Assembly (NCBI GenBank): GCA_024281015.1
Contig: JAMXLL010000198.1
Coordinates: 1 to 38,134 of the forward strand
Source of the DNA: Candidatus Binataceae bacterium
GTDB taxonomy: Bacteria; Desulfobacterota; Binatia; Binatales; Binataceae
Direction: 5' to 3'
Length of the DNA stretch: 38,134 nucleotides
Shown: one piece after another, positions 1 to 10,162 of the stretch
Layout: every line of letters starts with the position of its first letter
Numbering within the stretch: position 1 is the first letter of the stretch
Notes under the pieces: generated by a model
The model's input: only the letters and a program-made list of their open reading frames with translations
The model's database searches: none
What the model was told of the DNA's origin: nothing
Program-made: the position numbers and the translations under genes

Positions 1-163
1 CGGCGTTGCCGTTCGCCCTGACTCACACGTGTAGGCGCCTCCGTTCGCCTGTCAGCAAACGCTTAGAGGCACTGAAGTACTTGCTCGACTTGCTCCGGAG
101 TGATGCCAACACTTACGGCGCTGCTCAAACAGGCATCACCTGCGCCCGACGATCCCGGTTTGT

Positions 164-1789
164 ATGATCGTCGGCAGCCGTAGCACGCCGGTCGTGAACT
201 CAATATGGGCTCGTCTGAGCGGCCCGGATTTACCGCCGGGACTTCGCAGCGAGGCGAATTGTTTGTTGGCGGTAATGTTGGTGGGCTTCGGAATTCGGCT
301 TTATCTGGCTCTTACAAGCTACTGCATTTCCGGCGATGGTGTCGCATATCTCGGCATGGCGCACTACTTTTCCGCCGCTGAGTGGCATGCCGCATTAGGA
401 GCAGTGTTTTCTCCGCTGTATCCCGCGCTTATTTCCGTGATGCACTATGGGGTCACGAATTGGGAAATGGCGGGCGAACTGGTTTCGGTCATTTTAGGCA
501 CGGCCGCGGTTGCGACCACCTACTTGATGACTCGCGAGGCATTAGGCTCTCGGCAGCTCGGGCTCGGGGCCGCAATTTTGATGGCGATTCATCCTGAGAC
601 CGCGGCTTACTCTGCGTCGGTGCGGACCGAAGCCGGTTACATGTTTTTAACTACTGGTGCATGTTGGCTGTTACTTAGAGCGGTGAAGGAAAGGCAGCTA
701 CGATACGCAGCGGTGGCTGGAATCGCGGCTGGTCTGGGTTATTTATACCGGACGGAGGCAGTCGGCTTTCTTCCATTAGGTGGCGGCCTGTTCCTGGCGT
801 CGGGATGGTTGTGGAATCGGGTGTCGCGCCGCTGGGCGTTAAGCGCAGCGTGCATTTTCGCCACCGTGTTCGCAATAATTGCTGCGCCATACGTCGCGTA
901 TCTCAGGGTTACGTCCGGTCATTGGAGTATTGGCCGCGAATTCACTGCCGCGATGATGTACGGAATGGGCGACGTCGCACAGCACGGCGAACGATGGCGA
1001 CAATTTGGCTGGTCGGCAAGCGCTTCGCCGCTTGCTACGATATTGTCGCATCCGCGGCTATATGCGCAGAAGGTCGGGCAGGATGTAGTCGTTTCGACCT
1101 ATAGTTTCGCGCAGGCGTTGCAGCCGCTTTTGACAGTAATGCTCGCGATAGGAATTTGGGTTCGCAGGCGAGGGTTTTTCATTAGAGCTGGAGAGGCGTT
1201 CCTTGCCACGATTGTTTTATTCTATTTCTGTGGCTTCGCACTCTCCTACACAGGCACGCGATTTATGGCTCACCTGCTCCCTTTCACTTTTGGATGGGTA
1301 GCAGCCGGCGTTATTGCAGCATCCGAACAAGCCGCCCAATGGTGCAAGCCAGGTCGCCGCAAAATCGTGCACGCCGTGATTCCCACCGCGATTGCAATTG
1401 CACTGCTCCCGCGCACTCTGTGGCCGCTCGGTTACGATATGCGAGGCGTACGATATGCGGGCGAGGATATCGCGCAGATGAAAAAGGGGCCTGTCCTGGT
1501 CGCCGCACGCGATGGCCGGGTTGCCTATTACGCGGGGGCACGACTGGTCGAATTGCCGCTGTTGCCTCCCGAAGATTTCTGCGGATGGCTCGCCGCGCAG
1601 GGTGGCAATTTCCTGATGGTTGCGAATCAGGACGAAGAGCTCTTCAACATTGCACGCCATCATCGCTGTCTTGAGTTGCTCAGAAGATATCCGCGGTATG
1701 GTGCAGGATATTACGACCTGTATGCTGTGAGGGTAGTGCATCAAGTGCGGCAGGGTGCCCGCTCCCCTGCAGGCAGCACAATACGATAA
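164..1789 (+). CDS. GT39/ArnT-like polytopic membrane glycosyltransferase
   Basis: 541 aa ORF with many hydrophobic segments and an N-terminal 'YCISGDGVAYLGMAHYF' acidic loop typical of GT-C/PMT-like enzymes; stop overlaps the next start (TAATG at 1787-1791). Confidence 0.8.
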   Translation: MIVGSRSTPVVNSIWARLSGPDLPPGLRSEANCLLAVMLVGFGIRLYLALTSYCISGDGVAYLGMAHYFSAAEWHAALGAVFSPLYPALISVMHYGVTNWEMAGELVSVILGTAAVATTYLMTREALGSRQLGLGAAILMAIHPETAAYSASVRTEAGYMFLTTGACWLLLRAVKERQLRYAAVAGIAAGLGYLYRTEAVGFLPLGGGLFLASGWLWNRVSRRWALSAACIFATVFAIIAAPYVAYLRVTSGHWSIGREFTAAMMYGMGDVAQHGERWRQFGWSASASPLATILSHPRLYAQKVGQDVVVSTYSFAQALQPLLTVMLAIGIWVRRRGFFIRAGEAFLATIVLFYFCGFALSYTGTRFMAHLLPFTFGWVAAGVIAASEQAAQWCKPGRRKIVHAVIPTAIAIALLPRTLWPLGYDMRGVRYAGEDIAQMKKGPVLVAARDGRVAYYAGARLVELPLLPPEDFCGWLAAQGGNFLMVANQDEELFNIARHHRCLELLRRYPRYGAGYYDLYAVRVVHQVRQGARSPAGSTIR

Positions 1790-2868
1790 TGAGGCTCGAG
1801 GCGAATCATCCGCGGCTCGCTTCGGCTTCGGCCGAGGCGATCGATTATTCGGCGGAGCCTCCCGTCGATCTCTCGTTGGTCGTTCCGGTTCACAACGAAA
1901 GCGCGGGTCTCGAACAGTTCTTCGCGCGGCTCATCCCGGTGCTCGACAATCTAGGCTGCGCTTCCGAAATTATTTGCGTGGACGATGGGAGCAACGACGG
2001 TACTCTTGAGCGGCTGTTGGCAATGCGCGAGCGGTTGCCCAATCTGAAAGTGTTGAGCTTGTCACGTAATTTTGGCAAGGACGTCGCGCTGAGCGCTGGC
2101 TTCGAGAATGTCAGCGGAGCCGCGGCAGTGCCGATAGATGCCGACCTACAGGATCCCCCGGAGTTAATCCCCCAGATGGTGGCGAAGTGGCGTGAGGGGT
2201 TCGACGTGGTTTATGCAACCCGCGCTCGGCGAGCCGGCGAAAGCATCTTTCGCCGCTACTCCGCACGTTACTTCTATCGCATCTTCGACCGTATCACTGA
2301 TATTCCTATTCCGCCCGACACTGGCGACTTCCGTCTGCTCGACCGGCGGGTAGTTGATATCCTGGTCCGTTTGCCTGAGCGCACGCGTTTCATGAAGGGG
2401 CTGTTCGCATGGGTCGGATTCAGGCAGACCGCGGTGCTCTTTGATCGGCCTGAGCGGCGGGCGGGCCATACTAAATGGACATATTGGCGGCTGTGGAATT
2501 TCGCGCTCGACGCCATCACCTCGTTCAGCTCGGTCCCGCTAAAGGTTTGGAGCTACGTTGGTGTCATAGTCTCGCTGTTTGCCTTCCTGTATGCGCTTTT
2601 CTTAGCTGGCCTCACTATAATCCGCGGAGTCGTGGTCCCCGGCTATGCTTCGATAATGGTGGCAGTGCTGTTCCTTGGCGGAGTGCAACTTATCACACTG
2701 GGGATCATTGGCGAGTATCTAGCTCGCATGTACAACGAGGTCAAAGGACGTCCCCTTTATCTACTGCGCGGGCGATGGGGATTCGACGATCATTCGGGTA
2801 GGCAGCCGGAAGGCCGTGAAGTTAACCAAAAACCGGAGCCGCCCGCGGCTGCCGGGGCGCGTGGATAG
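1789..2868 (+). CDS. GT2 family glycosyltransferase (dolichol/undecaprenyl-phosphate sugar transferase, GtrB/DPM1-like)
   Basis: 'LSLVVPVHNESAGLEQFF', 'ICVDDGSNDGT', 'DADLQDPPELIPQM' and two C-terminal TM segments. Confidence 0.92.
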   Translation: MRLEANHPRLASASAEAIDYSAEPPVDLSLVVPVHNESAGLEQFFARLIPVLDNLGCASEIICVDDGSNDGTLERLLAMRERLPNLKVLSLSRNFGKDVALSAGFENVSGAAAVPIDADLQDPPELIPQMVAKWREGFDVVYATRARRAGESIFRRYSARYFYRIFDRITDIPIPPDTGDFRLLDRRVVDILVRLPERTRFMKGLFAWVGFRQTAVLFDRPERRAGHTKWTYWRLWNFALDAITSFSSVPLKVWSYVGVIVSLFAFLYALFLAGLTIIRGVVVPGYASIMVAVLFLGGVQLITLGIIGEYLARMYNEVKGRPLYLLRGRWGFDDHSGRQPEGREVNQKPEPPAAAGARG

Positions 2869-2879
2869 TCTCGCTTGCG

Positions 2880-3617
2880 ATGGACGCAGCGCTTTACCCT
2901 CTGCTTGCTGCGGTCGAGGACACTCATTGGTGGTTCGCGGGAAGGAGAGCCATCTGCGAACAAATGTTGACGCGGCTTAAATTGCGATCCGATCCTCTGA
3001 TTCTTGAACTCGGATGTGGTACGGGCGGAAACTTTCCGATGCTTGCCAGGCGTGGTCAGCTCTTTGCCATGGACGAAGACGAAAGTGCGCTCAGGTTTGC
3101 CGCTTCGCGACGGTTGGCGAAGCTCGCGCGGGGGTCCCTGCCCCGCCAATTTCCATTCACGCGCCGGCGCTTTGATCTGGTTGTGATGACCGACGTATTG
3201 GAACATCTCGACGACGAGCGCGGATCATTAACTGCAGTGCGTGCCATTTTAAGACCCGGGGGCGGTTTGCTGATCACGGTGCCGGCCCTGAAATGGTTGT
3301 GGAGCGAACATGATGCTACGCATCACCATCGCCGCCGTTATCAAGCGCACGAACTACGCCGCTTGCTCGACGATACTGGTTTCACAATAGATTACCTCGG
3401 CTACTACAACTTTCTGCTATTCCCCGCGATAGCGGCCGTCCGCTTATTGCAGCGACTGCCTGCAGCGGTCCGCCCCAATAATGGCACGCACGATCTCAGA
3501 ATGCCGTCGCGGCTGCTGAACACGCTCTTGCTCCACGTTTTTCGTTCCGAGCGGCTCGTGCTCGAGCGGTTTCGTCCACCGCTGGGTGTCTCGCTCATAG
3601 CGCTTGCCCACACTTAA
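2880..3617 (+). CDS. class I SAM-dependent methyltransferase
   Basis: SAM-binding motif 'ILELGCGTGGNFPML', 'FDLVVMTDVLEHLDDE'. Confidence 0.9.
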   Translation: MDAALYPLLAAVEDTHWWFAGRRAICEQMLTRLKLRSDPLILELGCGTGGNFPMLARRGQLFAMDEDESALRFAASRRLAKLARGSLPRQFPFTRRRFDLVVMTDVLEHLDDERGSLTAVRAILRPGGGLLITVPALKWLWSEHDATHHHRRRYQAHELRRLLDDTGFTIDYLGYYNFLLFPAIAAVRLLQRLPAAVRPNNGTHDLRMPSRLLNTLLLHVFRSERLVLERFRPPLGVSLIALAHT

Positions 3618-3632
3618 TGAATCGATTGTCTT

Positions 3633-5342
3633 GTGGCGGCTGGTGACCCGAAATCTTGCGAGAGGCAAGGTCTGCTAATTCAAGGCGCAGGGGTATTCCT
3701 GATTGCGACCGGTTTTCTGCTTACCCTTGGCCCATGGGCCCCGTTTACCAAGGAGCTCGGCACATGCGAGTCGGGGGCGGTGCGCGATGTACTCGGCGGC
3801 AATGTAATCCTGCCACGCTTTCTGCCCGGGCCGATCGTTCACGTACCGCCGCTCTACTGGTGGATAGCTGCACTATGCGTCAAGGCGCTCGGATGGAACG
3901 AACTCGCGTTTCGCCTGCCCTCGCTCCTCGCTGCGGCCTTGACCTGCGCGATTGTGTTCGTCTGGAGCGGCCGGACACTCGGCTTGCATGCGGGATGGTG
4001 GTCGGCGGCCAGCCTGCTGCTGTGCCATTTCTTTCTCGATGCAGCGCGGCAACCGCGGATGGATTCGATGCTGGCACTGTTCGTCACTGCCGCGGTAGTA
4101 AGCCTCGAACGCGCGATAGTGGCGCGCGAACCCGTCAACCGGCGCCGATCCTGGTATTTCGTCGCTGCCGGCGCGATCGGGCTCGGTGCCTTGAGCAAGG
4201 GAATAATCGGAATCATCCTACCGGGGCTGGTTGTACTGCTGTTCCTGTTCATACGACGCCGGCCAGGCGACCTCTTAAATCCGGGTTTGATCGCGGCATT
4301 CACGACGGGATTGGCGACTGGACTAGCCTGGTTTATGGCCGCTTATAGGCTCGGCGGGCACCCGTTCCTGCAATGGCAGCTGCGAATGAATCTCTGGGAC
4401 CGCTTCATGCCGGCGGCGGCCGGTGGCGCGGCTTATTGCGCTCATCCCTTCTGGTACTTTGCGCCGCATATTGCGCGGGGCTTTTTGCCCTGGAGCCTGT
4501 ATCTGCCGGCGTTTGCGGTAGCCGCATGGCCGTCACGAGAGCGGCGTCTGCCCGAGCCGCTGGCATACGCGCTTTGCTGGTTCGCCGCGCTGTTCTTTTT
4601 CTTTTCGGCCTCGCATGGCAAGTGCCTCGTTTACATCTTGCCGGCGTTTCCTCCGCTCGCAGTTTTCATTGGCTGGACAATGGCCGAAGTGCAGGGAGAA
4701 TTCGGCGCCAGCAAGTGGGTGAACCAGCTTTTCTCCGCCGCTACCGTGCTTGTTGCACTAAGTGTGCTGATACTGGTGATCGCCGCGATACTAGTGATCG
4801 TTTACAACGGGCCGGTGATATCGGGACTGCGGTTGCATCCAACCGATCGGCGTTTTCTCGAACTGCTGGTCAGGCAAGGCGTCAATCCCGCACTGCTGGT
4901 TTGGGCGAGTCTCTCGCTGGTCGGATGCAGCCTTGGGCTTGGTGGATGGTGGAAAATGGAACCGATCTTTGAAATGTCAGGAATACTGGTGGTAGCGGCG
5001 GTGGCAGGCTGGTTCTGGTTTGGGGTGATGAATCCCGCATTGGCGCGGGGCGAAACGCTGAAAGGCTTCGCACGCCAGGCGGCGAAAATAGTGCCCGCCA
5101 ACGAGCGCATCGGCCATTTCGGCCTGGGCGATTGCGAGTTGAATTTTTATTCCCCACGGCCGCTGGAACCGGTTTCTCGAATTTCCTGCACCGCTGCGGG
5201 CCAGGGCGAACCGTACATCATAATTCGCGAACAGGATCTGAATGCGATTCCGCTTACGCGCCGAGGATGCTTCGTCACCGAGTTAGAAGCAACTCCGAAT
5301 GACAGCATCGGTCCACGGCTGCTGGTCAGGCGGAGTTATTAA
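3633..5342 (+). CDS. GT39/ArnT-like glycosyltransferase family protein
   Basis: GTG start; 569 aa polytopic protein with 'GNVILPRFLPGPIVHVPPLYWWIAALCVKALGWNELAFRLPSLLAA' and 'GALSKGIIGIILPG', typical of ArnT/PMT_2 proteins. Confidence 0.88.
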   Translation: MAAGDPKSCERQGLLIQGAGVFLIATGFLLTLGPWAPFTKELGTCESGAVRDVLGGNVILPRFLPGPIVHVPPLYWWIAALCVKALGWNELAFRLPSLLAAALTCAIVFVWSGRTLGLHAGWWSAASLLLCHFFLDAARQPRMDSMLALFVTAAVVSLERAIVAREPVNRRRSWYFVAAGAIGLGALSKGIIGIILPGLVVLLFLFIRRRPGDLLNPGLIAAFTTGLATGLAWFMAAYRLGGHPFLQWQLRMNLWDRFMPAAAGGAAYCAHPFWYFAPHIARGFLPWSLYLPAFAVAAWPSRERRLPEPLAYALCWFAALFFFFSASHGKCLVYILPAFPPLAVFIGWTMAEVQGEFGASKWVNQLFSAATVLVALSVLILVIAAILVIVYNGPVISGLRLHPTDRRFLELLVRQGVNPALLVWASLSLVGCSLGLGGWWKMEPIFEMSGILVVAAVAGWFWFGVMNPALARGETLKGFARQAAKIVPANERIGHFGLGDCELNFYSPRPLEPVSRISCTAAGQGEPYIIIREQDLNAIPLTRRGCFVTELEATPNDSIGPRLLVRRSY

Positions 5343-5350
5343 TGACGTAT

Positions 5351-6124
5351 TCAGAGCGAGCGCTCGGCTTGCGCCACGTAATATTGTGTCCACAGGGTCC
5401 AGCTTAGTGGACCATCGCGCAACCGTTCCTCGAGCCATCGCTCCAAGTGCATTCCCATCATTCCGCCAAATTCTGCCACCAGCGGCAGGTATAGGCCGGA
5501 TTTGAATTGCTGGCGAATGTGGAACCCGGCCGATTCGAGCGCGCGCCGCATCTGGCGTTCATTCATCAGGCTGACATGGCCGGTTTCAAACACCGCTTCC
5601 CTATAAACCCGCCGAACCAGGTCGATGACACCCGGCATGAACGCAAGCTTGCAGGCCAGTTCCATCAGGCTGTAGCGCTGCGGAGTTGAAGCGAGCAGAA
5701 AGCCGCCAGGAGCAATTATCCTTTGTATGCCGGCAAATGCGCCACGCGTATCGGGAATGTGCTCAAGCACTTCACTGCACAGCACAAGGTCGAAACCATG
5801 CGCCGGCAGATGCGATTCGGTAATATCGTCGACCTCAATTCGCAGGTTAGCCAGGTCTGCGGTTCGTGCGCGGACATATTCGACCTGGCTCGGATTGACG
5901 TCGGTGGCAACTACTTCGTTGTAATGAGCGGCCAGGGCCCTCAAATACACGCCAGCACCGAAACCGATTTCGAGGGCACGGCCGGGCCGCTCGCGCGCGC
6001 ATTCGGCAATTTTGGCGATCAGCCAATCGCGGCGGGTGCAATGCAGCCAGCGGCGCGTCGGATTACGCGAATTGTATAAGGTTTCGAGCAGCCCAATGAG
6101 CTGTAATTCCGATTCCTGCACCAC
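5351..6124 (-). CDS. class I SAM-dependent methyltransferase
   Basis: 'ALEIGFGAGVYLRALA', 'FDLVLCSEVLEHIPDTRGAF'; convergent with the GT39 gene. Confidence 0.88.
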   Translation of the reverse strand: MVQESELQLIGLLETLYNSRNPTRRWLHCTRRDWLIAKIAECARERPGRALEIGFGAGVYLRALAAHYNEVVATDVNPSQVEYVRARTADLANLRIEVDDITESHLPAHGFDLVLCSEVLEHIPDTRGAFAGIQRIIAPGGFLLASTPQRYSLMELACKLAFMPGVIDLVRRVYREAVFETGHVSLMNERQMRRALESAGFHIRQQFKSGLYLPLVAEFGGMMGMHLERWLEERLRDGPLSWTLWTQYYVAQAERSL

Positions 6125-6194
6125 GGCCGCGTTTAGTATCTCGCTTCGGGGGCTTTAAGTTTTAAGTAGGTTGAGCACGGGTCATCAGTGACAC

Positions 6195-6214
6195 CATAGT
6201 ATAACAATACTATG
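6195..6214. repeat. perfect inverted repeat CATAGTAT-AACA-ATACTATG
   Basis: 8-bp arms and 4-nt spacer read directly; lies about 70 bp upstream of the minus-strand methyltransferase start (6124). Confidence 0.8.
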
Positions 6215-6376
6215 ACAGGCATTACTGAGACGGGCCTTTGAGCTGCTCGACGGCTTGCCTCGGAGCACTTGAACCATCTAGCCTCTGAAGACTGCGATCT
6301 GCTGCTATAGCTTTCTGGTTAACACAGGTCCGCACGGTGTCCATGAAGCGACGCTGAGAACGTCAGGCGCGGCAAG

Positions 6377-8149
6377 TCAGCGGCCATTGCCGGATTGAGC
6401 TGTTCCGCCGAGCGCAAAACCCTTGTATCCATGCGCCGCAACTTCGTCGCATTTCTGACGGTAGACCCCTACTCCCCCCAAATAAGCCATGAAGACACGC
6501 GGCTTGCCGGGCATATTCGCTCCCATATACCAGGAGTTAGCACGGGTCATCAGCGTGGCGTCAGCGACCTCGGCGACGTGGAAAGTCCATTCCGCCTCGG
6601 CAGCGGGCGTCGCCTCGATAACCGTGAGGTTGTGCTTGAGCATGTAGTTGACGCAATCGGAGATCCACTCGACGTGCTGTTCGATCGACACCGGCATGTT
6701 GGACATCACCGAGGGACTGCCCGGACCGGTGATCATAAAGAGGTTCGGAAAACCGGTCACTGCTAGGCCCAAATAAGTATGCGGACCGTCTGCCCACTTT
6801 TCCGACAGCGACTTCCCAGCGCGGCCTCGCAAGTCGATGCTGGTCAGCGGACCTGTCAACGCATCGAAACCAGTTGCAAAGATGATAATATCGAACTCGT
6901 ACTCCTCACCCCCGGCGCGGATACCCTTCGGTGTGATCTCCTCGATTGGTGCATCGGCTGCATCGACCAGCAGGACGTTGGCTTTGTTAAAGGTCTCGAA
7001 GTAATTGGTATCGAGGGGCTGGCGCTTGGTACCGTATGGATAGGTCTTCGGAATCAGCTTTTCCGCGACGACAGGATCATTCACGGTCGCGCGAATTTTG
7101 CGCTTCAGGTAATCGGCGCAGAGGTCGTTGGCTTCCTGGTTGAAGAGCATATCCTGGTAGTTACCGATCCAGAACGCGAAGCCGCCGGCGTCCCAGCGTT
7201 TATCGAACTCACGTTGTCGCTCCTCTGGCGAGTCATCCAGCGCGGATTTTTCAATAAAATAGATCTCATGGCCGAACTGTGAGTTTCGGATCCGCTCAAC
7301 GATGCCATCGTAGTCAGCCTTGCGCGCCTTGACCACCTCCGGATCAACCTTGCCATTGCGCGCCGGCACGCAGAAAGCGGGGGTGCGCTGAAAGACCGTC
7401 AGCTGTTTTGCCTGCTGCGAAACTTCGGGAATCACCTGCACGGCGGTTGCGCCTGTGCCGACCACAGCGACCCGCTTGGCCGTAAAATCGACGCCACCCT
7501 GCGGCCATTGATTGGTGTGGTACCACTTGCCCCTGAACGTCTCAAGACCTCTGAATTTGGGCAGGTTGGCCTTTGACAAGGTGCCGACGGCCGCGATCAG
7601 ATAACGCGCCGAGACCACCTCGCCAAGTGACGTTCGCACCTGCCAGCGGTTGGTCTCTTCATCAAAAGCGGCTGCCGTTACACGCGTGCTGAATTGGATA
7701 TCGCGCCGCAAGTCGAATCTATCCGCAACGTGATTCAGGTAGCGAAGGATTTCCGGTTGCTCCGGATAGCGCTCGCTCCATTGCCATTCCTGCAGTAGCT
7801 GCCGGTCAAAGGTGTAACAGTAGATGTAACTCTCGGAATCGCAACGCGCACCCGGATAACGGTTCCAATACCATGTTCCACCTACGTCGTCGCCATCCTC
7901 GTAGACACGAACCGAGAGTCCGAGCATGTCGCGCAACCGGTGGAGCATGTACATTCCTGAGAATCCCGCACCGATCACGACAGCATCGAACTCAGGTACT
8001 GACCTGGTGAGTGACAGTGGAGCACTCTCTGGTACAATCGCCATCGCATTCACCTCTGCAACGTTACCGGAGTCAAATATCCCGTTTCTCTTTTTGTCAC
8101 GTCTGTTGCCCGGAATTGCGGTACACAAAGAGCTGCGCCACGCTGACAT
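6377..8149 (-). CDS. flavin-containing (Baeyer-Villiger-type) monooxygenase
   Basis: 'VVIGAGFSGMYMLHRL', 'GGTWYWNRYPGARCDSES', BVMO fingerprint FxGxxxHxxxW ('FRGKWYHTNQW'), second Rossmann 'VVGTGATAVQVI'. True start is probably internal (MAIVPESAPLSLTRS). Confidence 0.93.
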   Translation of the reverse strand: MSAWRSSLCTAIPGNRRDKKRNGIFDSGNVAEVNAMAIVPESAPLSLTRSVPEFDAVVIGAGFSGMYMLHRLRDMLGLSVRVYEDGDDVGGTWYWNRYPGARCDSESYIYCYTFDRQLLQEWQWSERYPEQPEILRYLNHVADRFDLRRDIQFSTRVTAAAFDEETNRWQVRTSLGEVVSARYLIAAVGTLSKANLPKFRGLETFRGKWYHTNQWPQGGVDFTAKRVAVVGTGATAVQVIPEVSQQAKQLTVFQRTPAFCVPARNGKVDPEVVKARKADYDGIVERIRNSQFGHEIYFIEKSALDDSPEERQREFDKRWDAGGFAFWIGNYQDMLFNQEANDLCADYLKRKIRATVNDPVVAEKLIPKTYPYGTKRQPLDTNYFETFNKANVLLVDAADAPIEEITPKGIRAGGEEYEFDIIIFATGFDALTGPLTSIDLRGRAGKSLSEKWADGPHTYLGLAVTGFPNLFMITGPGSPSVMSNMPVSIEQHVEWISDCVNYMLKHNLTVIEATPAAEAEWTFHVAEVADATLMTRANSWYMGANMPGKPRVFMAYLGGVGVYRQKCDEVAAHGYKGFALGGTAQSGNGR

Positions 8150-8603
8150 GTGAAAAAGGTTCGCCTTTCCAGCCCCCGAATCGTTTCTGCAATTCCAATT
8201 TGGTGAGGCAAGCCATCAGTCCAGCCCGGACGGCCACACATACCGCAGTTGCACCGGCCCACAGGCGTACAAGATTTTCGTTGCTCAGAATATACTGGCG
8301 CGAACCTGCTGCTGGGTCCGATCATTCGAGCGGCACATGATCCGCGTCATATGAGCGCCAATGGGCTATTCTATCCGTCCGTTGAGCCAGATCGAAACGG
8401 CTGAAATCCGGTACGAAATTTTCTAACGCGCGCTGTCACACGGATCTCCAAGGCGTCCCGCGGGTTCACTTGGCTGGCATCCAGTGTGAGAATTGGCATC
8501 TTACGGCTATCGGGCTAAGTTGCTTGTCAAGCCGGTAACGCGCCGTCGGCTCCGGCCTGTTGTGAAGCTGCGCCGATATTATGATTAGAGGGAGAATAAA
8601 CGG

Positions 8604-9023
8604 ATGAAGACTTCGGCGAATATCGAGCCCGTGCGTAAGCTGTGCGAGCGCTGGGCGTGGCTGTCAGAAACGGAATTCGCGGAACTGCTGGCACCAAACT
8701 GCATCTATTACGACGTGCCCTTTCCTCGTGCGCAAGCGGTTGGCCCGCAGGCGGCGCACGCTAAGCTAAGTGCGATGCAAAAGGATTGGGACATTGGGCT
8801 TGAAGTCGTCTCTATCGTTGGCGACGCGGACACCGTCATAGCGGAGCGAGTTGAGCACTTCAGGAACAAGACCAACGCTGTCGAGCCATTTGATCTGCCG
8901 GTGGTCGGAGTGTTTGAGATCGCCGATGGTAAAATCAAGGCCTGGCGCGATTATTGGGACAGGTCCGCAGCTGAACCCCTGTTGAGATTCATGGCGATGA
9001 GTCGGGGTCAACGGACCGCCTGA
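8604..9023 (+). CDS. SnoaL-like / NTF2-fold nuclear transport factor 2 family protein
   Basis: 'IVGDADTVIAERVEHF...LPVVGVFEIADGKIKAWRDYWD' typical of limonene-epoxide-hydrolase/SnoaL-like proteins; RBS-like 'agggagaa' upstream. Confidence 0.85.
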   Translation: MKTSANIEPVRKLCERWAWLSETEFAELLAPNCIYYDVPFPRAQAVGPQAAHAKLSAMQKDWDIGLEVVSIVGDADTVIAERVEHFRNKTNAVEPFDLPVVGVFEIADGKIKAWRDYWDRSAAEPLLRFMAMSRGQRTA

Positions 9024-9398
9024 TCGCTGCGCACGCCATGGGGACGAAATGCCCGGGGCCGAGTTCTTGATGTTGATAGGACTCAATCCTGTTGGGTGGC
9101 TTTTTCCTACTCGCACATGTTTAGCAGCGCGTCACCGAAGAACCTCCGAGATAGTAAGTTTCGCCATCAATATTGGCGTCGCCCACGGCTTGAATCACGC
9201 CGCGGTTACAGCCGCTGCGCTGAACATGCGCGGCAGCAAAAATAAACCGCTTCCAAGAAAGAACCCTCGCCAGGAATTGATGTTCGACGTCTCTCTCAGC
9301 CGATTGCGGATTACGCCGATAACCAAAAACATCGGCCGCCCCAGAATCACATCGTTGAACAAGGATAAACAATTGGAACCAGACGACGGACGCCAGCG

Positions 9399-9761
9399 AT
9401 GAAGCAACCGTTTTTAGGCTCGTGGCGCATCGTTGAGATGGAGCTGTGGGCGCGCGACGATCTCGATTTGGTTGGTCCTGCTCACATCCGGTTCAATCGC
9501 AATGGGACGGGAGAATTCCAGTTCATGGCGGTTCAAGGCGAAATGGATTGCCGGTTTGGCGAACGCGACGGCAGCCCAATCGTGGAGTTTTCGTGGTACG
9601 GATCCGAGGAGATGGATAAAGGCTGCGGTCGTGGCTGGGCGAGGTTGGACGCCAACGACGAATTGCATGGCCGCTTTTTCTTTCACCTGGGAGACGACTC
9701 CGCGTTTACCGCTACGCGCGGGCGTGAGGCGGCGAAAACGCGAGCACGCCAGAGGGCTTGA
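9399..9761 (+). CDS. small conserved hypothetical protein
   Basis: 120 aa ORF 'MKQPFLGSWRIVEMELWARDDLDLVGPAHIRFNRNGTGEFQFMAVQGEMDCRF...'; sequence composition looks protein-like on this strand. Confidence 0.7.
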   Translation: MKQPFLGSWRIVEMELWARDDLDLVGPAHIRFNRNGTGEFQFMAVQGEMDCRFGERDGSPIVEFSWYGSEEMDKGCGRGWARLDANDELHGRFFFHLGDDSAFTATRGREAAKTRARQRA

Positions 9762-10104
9762 GCAAAAAAGCTCTCGAGCTAGAGCGTGAAGCCGCTCCTC
9801 AGCGAGACGGCGCGATAGAGGAGCGACAGGTTCGTTCTCAGTCGCGAGATTACGTTTACCCATCTGTAATTGCTGAACCAATCGGCATAATTCGGCACTG
9901 CCCGCTTCGAGACTGCTAACGGTTGCGGCGAGATCGGCAGCGGTGACCGGACTCGACGCGGCGGCTTAGATCCTGATCAGCAGCTCACGGCGCCTTCCTC
10001 CACAGGGCGTCCGGCACGGGTCGTGACAGTCGCTCCATCCAACCTTGTCGCCTCATTTACACGAATCAACTATTAAATTGTCGGTATAATTGCTGGAACG
10101 TTAC

Positions 10105-10122
10105 TATTGACAATGATCAATA
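10105..10122. promoter_or_regulatory. candidate operator: inverted repeat TATTGA-N6-TCAATA
   Basis: Perfect 6-bp arms about 40 bp upstream of the MarR-like ORF start (10163). Confidence 0.5.
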
Positions 10123-10162
10123 ATTCCACGAGTGTTACACGGACGGTTGCCGAAAAACGTCC

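Noticed and set aside
9121-9407. Minus-strand ORFs with hydrophobic stretches between the SnoaL and 120-aa genes
   Set aside because: Short, mutually overlapping in two frames, no recognisable domain or RBS; could not support a membrane-protein relic.
9414-9881. 155-aa minus-strand ORF opposite the 120-aa plus-strand gene
   Set aside because: Mostly antisense to a more protein-like ORF; only the part beyond 9762 merits a low-interest note.
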